Shown: piece by piece, positions 6,695 through 10,610 of the stretch
Layout: each line of letters starts with the position of its first letter
How positions within the stretch are numbered: the stretch's first letter is position 1
DNA from: Chloroflexota bacterium
GTDB lineage: Bacteria; Chloroflexota; Dormibacteria; Aeolococcales; Aeolococcaceae
Direction of reading: 5' to 3'
NCBI GenBank assembly: GCA_003491925.1
Contig: DNAU01000190.1
Location: forward strand, 1-10,610
DNA length: 10,610 bases
Translations under genes and position numbers: made by a program
Notes under the pieces: generated by a model
The model's input: only the letters and a program-made list of their open reading frames with translations
Database searches by the model: none
What the model was told of the DNA's origin: nothing

Positions 6695-6735
6695 CGCGGC
6701 CTCCCGGCCACCGCGCCGGTGCCCTCTGCGGTCAT
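6691..6735 (-). CDS. 14-codon mini-ORF bridging glutamine synthetase and the PucR-type gene
   Basis: ATG at 6735-6733 overlaps the last base of the GS stop (TGATG), and its TGA at 6693-6691 overlaps the regulator's GTG start (GTGA). The peptide would be MTAEGTGAVAGRPR. It fills the whole 40-nt gap between the two genes and could let ribosomes pass from one gene to the next by termination-reinitiation. It resembles no known peptide, and an accidental arrangement is possible. Confidence 0.3.
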   Translation of the reverse strand: MTAEGTGAVAGRPR

Positions 6736-8075
6736 CAGGCTCGCTCCAGGTATTGCTCCTGCTCCCACGGCGTGACCTGGGCGCGGTACTCCTTCCATTC
6801 CAGGAGCTTGACCTCCAGGAACCGCTCCGCCAGGGTGTCGCCGAGCGCGTCGAGCACCACCTCATCCGCCTCGAGAGCGGTCATGGCGTCCTTGAGGTTG
6901 TCGGGGAGGAGTCCGACGTTGCGACGCTCCAGCTCGATGTCGTCGAAGCCGTAGAGGGACTCCTCCACCGGCGGCGGGAGGGCGAGCCGGCGCTCGATGC
7001 CATCCAGGCCGCAGCGCAGCATCACCGCGAAGGCGAGATAGGGGTTGCAGGACGGGTCCGGACTGCGCAGCTCTACCCGGGTGACCTCGGGGCGCCCCAC
7101 GTGGGGCACGCGGACCAAGGCCCCGCGGTTGGTGCGCGCCCAGGAGACGAAGACCGGGGCCTCGAACCCGCGCACCAGGCGCTTGTACGAGTTGATCAGC
7201 GGGGCCAGGACGAGGCACATCCCCGCCGCGTGGTGCAGCTGGCCGGCGATGAAGTGCTTGGCGACATCGCTCAGCCCGTAGTCGTCGTCGCCCGCGAAGG
7301 CGTTGCCGCCGTCGCCGGCTCGGGTCAGTGACTGGTGGACGTGCATGCCGCTGCCGGGCTGCCCGAAGAAGGGCTTGGGCATGAAGGTCGCGGTCAGGGC
7401 GTGCTGCTGGGCGATGGCCCGCAGGGTGTAGCGGAAGGTGACCACGTCATCCGCCGCCTTGAGGGCCTCCTGGGCGACCACGTCGATCTCGTGCTGCCCG
7501 CTCCCCACCTCGTGGTGGATGGTGTTGACCCCGAGACCCATGGCGCGGAGCTGCTCTGCCATGGTCTGCCGGACCGCCACGGTCGGATCGGTCGCGAAGT
7601 CGAAATAGCCGCCACGATCGTGGGGCGGCTGCACCGGCCGTCCCAGCCCGTCCCGCTCGAGCAGGTAGAACTCGATCTCCGGTCCCACCCGATAGGCGTA
7701 TCCGAGCGAGGCTGCCTTCTCGATGGCCCTCCGCAGCGCCCCGCGCGGATCCCCGGCATAAGCGTCCCCCTCGGGGGTGGTCACCCAGCAGATCATCCGC
7801 CCGGTGGGCACCGCAGCCCAGGGGAGGAGGGTGAAGGTGTCCGGATCGGGGACCAGGTACATGTCCGACTCGGCGGTCCGAGCCACCGACTCCACCGACG
7901 ACCCGTCGAACCAGACCCCGTGCTCCAGGGCTGCGGAGAGCTCGTCGGCGGGGATGGTCACCGTCTTCACCGAACCCGTGACATCGGTGAACTGGAGATC
8001 GAGGTGGCGGATGCCGGCCGCCTGAGCCGCGGCGACGACGTCGGGGGTCTTGGGGCGGGAGCGAGCGCCGGGCAT
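6735..8075 (-). CDS. glnA: Glutamine synthetase type I, GSI-alpha (Bacillus-like) class
   Basis: Second cytoplasmic glutamine synthetase, 446 residues, close to the 444 of Bacillus subtilis GlnA. Motifs: LQFTDVTGSVK (27-37), FDGSSVESVARTAESDMYL (56-74) with Arg66 at the position of the Bacillus feedback-inhibition Arg62, DRGGYFDFATD, HHEVGSGQHEID, FMPKPFFGQPGSGMHVHQSL, GFEAP, NRGALVRVP, and the C-terminus TPWEQEQYLERA, like Bacillus HPWEREQYMSQY. The insertion and the YDLPPEE-type adenylylation loop of GSI-beta are absent (LYGFDDIELE instead), so it should be controlled by feedback or protein partners rather than GlnE. The start is the ATG 8075, with AGAGGG 5 nt upstream; an ATG ten codons earlier has no ribosome site. 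The PucR-type gene follows at once. A gamma-glutamyl-amine ligase role is a less likely alternative because the Bacillus-like sites are intact. Confidence 0.95.
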   Translation of the reverse strand: MPGARSRPKTPDVVAAAQAAGIRHLDLQFTDVTGSVKTVTIPADELSAALEHGVWFDGSSVESVARTAESDMYLVPDPDTFTLLPWAAVPTGRMICWVTTPEGDAYAGDPRGALRRAIEKAASLGYAYRVGPEIEFYLLERDGLGRPVQPPHDRGGYFDFATDPTVAVRQTMAEQLRAMGLGVNTIHHEVGSGQHEIDVVAQEALKAADDVVTFRYTLRAIAQQHALTATFMPKPFFGQPGSGMHVHQSLTRAGDGGNAFAGDDDYGLSDVAKHFIAGQLHHAAGMCLVLAPLINSYKRLVRGFEAPVFVSWARTNRGALVRVPHVGRPEVTRVELRSPDPSCNPYLAFAVMLRCGLDGIERRLALPPPVEESLYGFDDIELERRNVGLLPDNLKDAMTALEADEVVLDALGDTLAERFLEVKLLEWKEYRAQVTPWEQEQYLERA

Positions 8076-8136
8076 GGACACCCTCTGATGGCTGGAGCCG
8101 CCCATTTTGGGAGCTCAGCTTCGTACTCTGCGCCTG

Positions 8137-8166
8137 AGGATAGCTGAGGTGAAGGCCGCGTGTCCA
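8137..8166 (-). promoter_or_regulatory. glnA: Candidate promoter TGGACA-N18-TATCCT for the GSI-alpha gene
   Basis: On the minus strand TGGACA (8166-8161, five of six to TTGACA) and TATCCT (8142-8137, four of six to TATAAT) are 18 nt apart. Predicted transcription would start near 8130, giving a leader of about 55 nt. The GCACAAG heptamer is 50 nt upstream of the -35 box, an activator-like position. Prediction by eye. Confidence 0.45.
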
Positions 8167-8215
8167 CAGCCAGCCGGCCGGTATGCCGGATCTGCCCCGG
8201 AGTTCGAGACGGAGA

Positions 8216-8222
8216 GCACAAG
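8216..8222. promoter_or_regulatory. GCACAAG heptamer between the divergent genes
   Basis: It lies 141-147 nt upstream of the GSI-alpha start and 117-123 nt upstream of the plus-strand ATG at 8339, so it could serve either direction. It matches the heptamers at 1510, 2983 and 5014. Confidence 0.35.
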
Positions 8223-8338
8223 ACACGGGGCAGGCTCACCTCACCCGCTCAACCCGGCCACTCCGTGCGTACCACCGGGTGCAGGATCGGCGCGGACTGC
8301 CACGCGCGCTGCGGCGCAGGTGACGGAGAGAAGACGCG

Positions 8339-10549
8339 ATGTCACGGATCGCGCCAACGAGTGCAAGTGCACTGCAGCACTTTGACGCCCCTTGCTCTTG
8401 GGCCTCCGGTGCCCGCCCCGGAGAATGGGCTCATCCCACCAGCGCCCCAAGCGATGACAACGTGACCTCCCCCCAACCCACCCCCAACCCCCCACTCTCC
8501 CCGCCCTGCGCGCGCCCCGTCAGATCCGGGCGCGCCAGGGCGGCAACCCTCTCCTTCCTGGTCGCCGCAACCGGGCTGCTCGCCGCCGTCATCCTCACCG
8601 GGAGCCACGGCCCCCTCGAGATCGGCAGTCTGCGGGCGACCGGCGCCGTGGGGCTGGCCATGGCGGTCGCCGCCGCCGGGGCCACTGCCGCCGCGGCCGG
8701 CACCCTGGCGCTTCCCCGCCCTGCCCCGGCGCCGCTTTCCCCCCATCGCCCGACCCGCCGCGACATCGGTCAGCTCGGCCGTCTCGGTCGGGGCGGCAGC
8801 CCGCGCGGCGCTCGCCGCGGCAACCGCCCGGACCGGATCCTCGAGGCGATGACCCGGATCAGCACCGGGCGGGAGGTCGACACCGTGATGACCGCCGCAG
8901 GCGAGGCGGTCGTCGAGCTTCTCCAGACCCGCACAGCGTCCCCGGTGATCGCCCGGGTGTACAGGATCGAACGCGACACGATGGTGGTGGCCGGCGAGCA
9001 TGGCGCAGCAGCCGGGGCAACCGTCGGGGAGAGCCATCTCCTCAGCGCCGATCCCCTCATCCTGGCTGCCGTCACCGGGGACCACACCCTCGCCGAGGCC
9101 GGCCCCTCCCCCCACCGGATCGCAAGCCCCATCCACGCCGGCACCGTGATCTGCGCGATGATCGTCGCGGAGCGACACGACCGGGCCTTCCGCGATGACG
9201 AGATCACCCTGGTCGACGGCCTGAGCGGGATCGCGACCCTGGCGGTCTCAAACCTGGTCCGGGTCCAGGGGCCGATTGCGGTGCCCGAAGTGCCGACCGA
9301 CTCGCTGACCGGGCTGATCGGCCGCACCACATTCGAGCAGCGCTGCCGCGAGGTCCGCGACTCGTTCGCGATCATCTCGGTCGACCTCGACCACCTCGAT
9401 CAGCTCAACAGCGCCCTGGGCCGGGAGGCCGGCGACGACGCGCTGCGCTCCGTGGCTCGGACCCTCCTGGCGTCGACGCGGGAGCGCGACGTCGTCAGCC
9501 GCACCGGCGACGACGAGTTCACGATCCTCACCGTCGGCGCCGCCACCGCCGTCGTCGGCAGCGTCGCCGAGCGGATGCGTGCGGCGGTCACCGAGCTCGT
9601 CAGTGGAGCCTTCCCGGCTCGGGTGAGCATCGGCTGGGCGGTGGGCGCCCCCGGCGAGGACCCCGCGACGGTGTGGGCTCGGGCCGGCGAGGCGCTTGGC
9701 CGGGCCAAGCGTGAGGGACGCAACCGGGTGACCGGGTCGATCACCGGCCGCCCGGCTGCCGACCCGGGACGCGGCTGGACCACCCTGCTCAGCCGGACCC
9801 TCGCCTCCCAGCAGATCCACCCGGTGTACCAGCCGATCGTCACCCTGCCCGACGCGCACATCGTTGCCTACGAGGGCCTCTCCAGGCCGATCAACCTGGA
9901 CGGTGCCGAGAACGTCGAGGAGTTCTTCGCGACGGCCCAGCGGCTGGGTGTGGCCAACGAGCTGGACTGGATCTGCCGCCGCGCGGTGGTCCGGGGTGCC
10001 GAGGGCATCCGGAGCGACGCCGAGCTCTACCTCAACATCGACCTCTCAGCCGTCTCCGACGTCGACGAGGACGTCGACCAGATGCGCAGTCTGCTGCGCT
10101 GGATCGGGCGGCCCCCCGCCAATGTCGTGCTGGAGATCGCCGACGCCGATCGCTTCACCAATCTCGGCCAGCTCTCGGCCCGGGTCGACGTCTACCGGAG
10201 AGCCGGGTTCAAGATCGGGATCGACGACACCGGGCGGCCGGGGGTTGGCCTCGACCTCCTCTATGCAACCCGCCCCGAGGTCATCAAGATCGACGCCGGG
10301 GTCACCAACCGCTGCTTCGACGGCGAGGCGAGAGCACTCATCTTCGAGTGCATCGCGCTCGCCGAGCAGATCAACGCCGACGTGGTGGCCGAGGGGATCG
10401 AGAAGCTGAGCGTCGCCGCCGAGCTGATCCGGTTGGGCGTGACCCGGGCCCAGGGGTTCCTGTTCGGAAGGCCGGAGACCGTCAGCGCCCCGAGTCGGGA
10501 GCTGGAGGGGGAGCCAGCGGTTCTGCAGGCGATCGCCGCCACACGCTGA
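8339..10549 (+). CDS. Membrane GAF-GGDEF-EAL protein, probable c-di-GMP phosphodiesterase
   Basis: 736 residues from the ATG 8339 (GGAGAG 8 nt upstream). Order: proline-rich N-terminal tail, two membrane helices (about 70-88 and 99-125), GAF-like sensor (about 165-310), GGDEF domain (about 320-470) and EAL domain (about 485-715). The GGDEF domain has DSLTGL (321-326) and VDLDHL, but its active-site motif is GDDEF (390-394) and the usual GH is GR; the inhibitory RxxD site (Arg381-Asp384) is intact five residues before it. EAL residues are largely kept: EGL with Glu512, Asn566, Glu599, Asp629-Asp630, Lys650 in IKID, Glu685 in VVAEGIE, Gln705. So hydrolysis of c-di-GMP is more likely than synthesis. 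The first 41 codons have a much weaker G/C third-base bias than the rest, so the true start may be GTG 8462. It is divergent from the GSI-alpha gene. Confidence 0.9.
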   Translation: MSRIAPTSASALQHFDAPCSWASGARPGEWAHPTSAPSDDNVTSPQPTPNPPLSPPCARPVRSGRARAATLSFLVAATGLLAAVILTGSHGPLEIGSLRATGAVGLAMAVAAAGATAAAAGTLALPRPAPAPLSPHRPTRRDIGQLGRLGRGGSPRGARRGNRPDRILEAMTRISTGREVDTVMTAAGEAVVELLQTRTASPVIARVYRIERDTMVVAGEHGAAAGATVGESHLLSADPLILAAVTGDHTLAEAGPSPHRIASPIHAGTVICAMIVAERHDRAFRDDEITLVDGLSGIATLAVSNLVRVQGPIAVPEVPTDSLTGLIGRTTFEQRCREVRDSFAIISVDLDHLDQLNSALGREAGDDALRSVARTLLASTRERDVVSRTGDDEFTILTVGAATAVVGSVAERMRAAVTELVSGAFPARVSIGWAVGAPGEDPATVWARAGEALGRAKREGRNRVTGSITGRPAADPGRGWTTLLSRTLASQQIHPVYQPIVTLPDAHIVAYEGLSRPINLDGAENVEEFFATAQRLGVANELDWICRRAVVRGAEGIRSDAELYLNIDLSAVSDVDEDVDQMRSLLRWIGRPPANVVLEIADADRFTNLGQLSARVDVYRRAGFKIGIDDTGRPGVGLDLLYATRPEVIKIDAGVTNRCFDGEARALIFECIALAEQINADVVAEGIEKLSVAAELIRLGVTRAQGFLFGRPETVSAPSRELEGEPAVLQAIAATR
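8398..8426 (+). promoter_or_regulatory. Weak internal promoter candidate TTGGGC-N17-GAGAAT
   Basis: TTGGGC (8398-8403) and GAGAAT (8421-8426) are 17 nt apart and 36 nt before the alternative GTG start at 8462. If that GTG is the real start, this could be the promoter. The hexamers match only moderately. Confidence 0.2.
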
Positions 10550-10562
10550 GCCAGATCATGGC

Positions 10563-10599
10563 GGGCGGCGGGGCCGTGGAGCGACGGTCCCGTCCGCCC
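10563..10599 (+). terminator. Strong hairpin after the GGDEF-EAL gene
   Basis: A 15-bp stem starts 14 nt after the stop: GGGCGG then CGGGGCCGT pair with ACGGTCCCG then CCGCCC, with one G-T pair, one bulged T (10593) and a 6-nt loop (10578-10583). No T-run follows, so it is a U-less terminator of the kind proposed for high-GC bacteria, or a stabilising 3' structure. Confidence 0.5.
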
Positions 10600-10610
10600 A
10601 GCGGCCGCAC

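Larger units (their letters stand above)
8076..8338. other. Divergent intergenic region between glutamine synthetase and the GGDEF-EAL gene
   Basis: No gene is seen. It holds a minus-strand promoter candidate (8137-8166), the GCACAAG heptamer (8216-8222) placed almost midway between the two start codons, and, at its right end, a GGAGAG ribosome-site candidate 8 nt before the plus-strand ATG at 8339. Confidence 0.6.

Noticed and set aside
5468..6775. 435-codon plus-strand open frame
   Set aside because: It is antisense to the PucR-type regulator, whose HTH and sensor domains are clear.
6695..6865. Upstream extension of the PucR-type gene
   Set aside because: It lies mostly inside the glutamine synthetase coding region in another frame and has no family similarity; the GTG with GGGAGG fits the domain start.
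1..10610. CRISPR arrays, tRNA or rRNA genes, insertion sequences, phage or toxin-antitoxin genes
   Set aside because: No direct-repeat arrays, cloverleaf-like stretches, transposase motifs or terminal repeats were seen on reading both strands.

Overview
The window is GC-rich DNA with strong G/C bias at third codon positions. It suggests a high-GC bacterium of actinobacterial or related terrestrial type. The first glutamine synthetase and the seven-iron ferredoxin read like actinobacterial homologues, but the ammonium-sensing PII protein has a T-loop more like those I recall from Firmicutes and other lineages. I cannot name the genus. An actinomycete or a deep GC-rich relative (for example a Dormibacterota/Chloroflexota-like lineage) would fit.

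Almost everything is on the minus strand and concerns ammonium assimilation. From the left edge: the 5' part of a GSI-beta glutamine synthetase gene (glnA, cut off at base 1 near its C-terminus); a 7Fe ferredoxin (fdxA); an unrecognised alanine-rich protein whose reading frame is broken at a run of six G's; a PII signal protein (glnK) overlapping an ammonium channel gene (amt); a PucR/CdaR-type transcription regulator; and a second glutamine synthetase of the GSI-alpha (Bacillus-like) class. The only plus-strand gene is at the right: a membrane GAF-GGDEF-EAL protein divergent from the GSI-alpha gene, ending in a strong hairpin.

Together the genes take up ammonium (Amt), sense nitrogen and energy status (GlnK), and fix ammonium into glutamine (two GS classes). 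A PucR-type regulator sits directly behind the second GS gene, linked by a 14-codon mini-ORF with overlapping stop/start codons. Three points stand out. The PII protein lacks the tyrosine normally uridylylated or adenylylated by GlnD, while the first GS keeps its adenylylation tyrosine. The heptamer GCACAAG (either orientation) lies 121-147 nt upstream of the first gene of each of four apparent minus-strand transcription units, which looks like an undescribed operator of a local nitrogen regulon, possibly for the PucR-type protein. The unknown gene next to fdxA is either a recent pseudogene, a sequencing artefact or a frameshift-controlled gene.

Gene-free stretches: 1377-1644, 2847-3052, 4894-5071 and 8076-8338 hold hairpins, candidate promoters and the shared heptamer. 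I see no RNA genes, CRISPR array, insertion sequence or origin.
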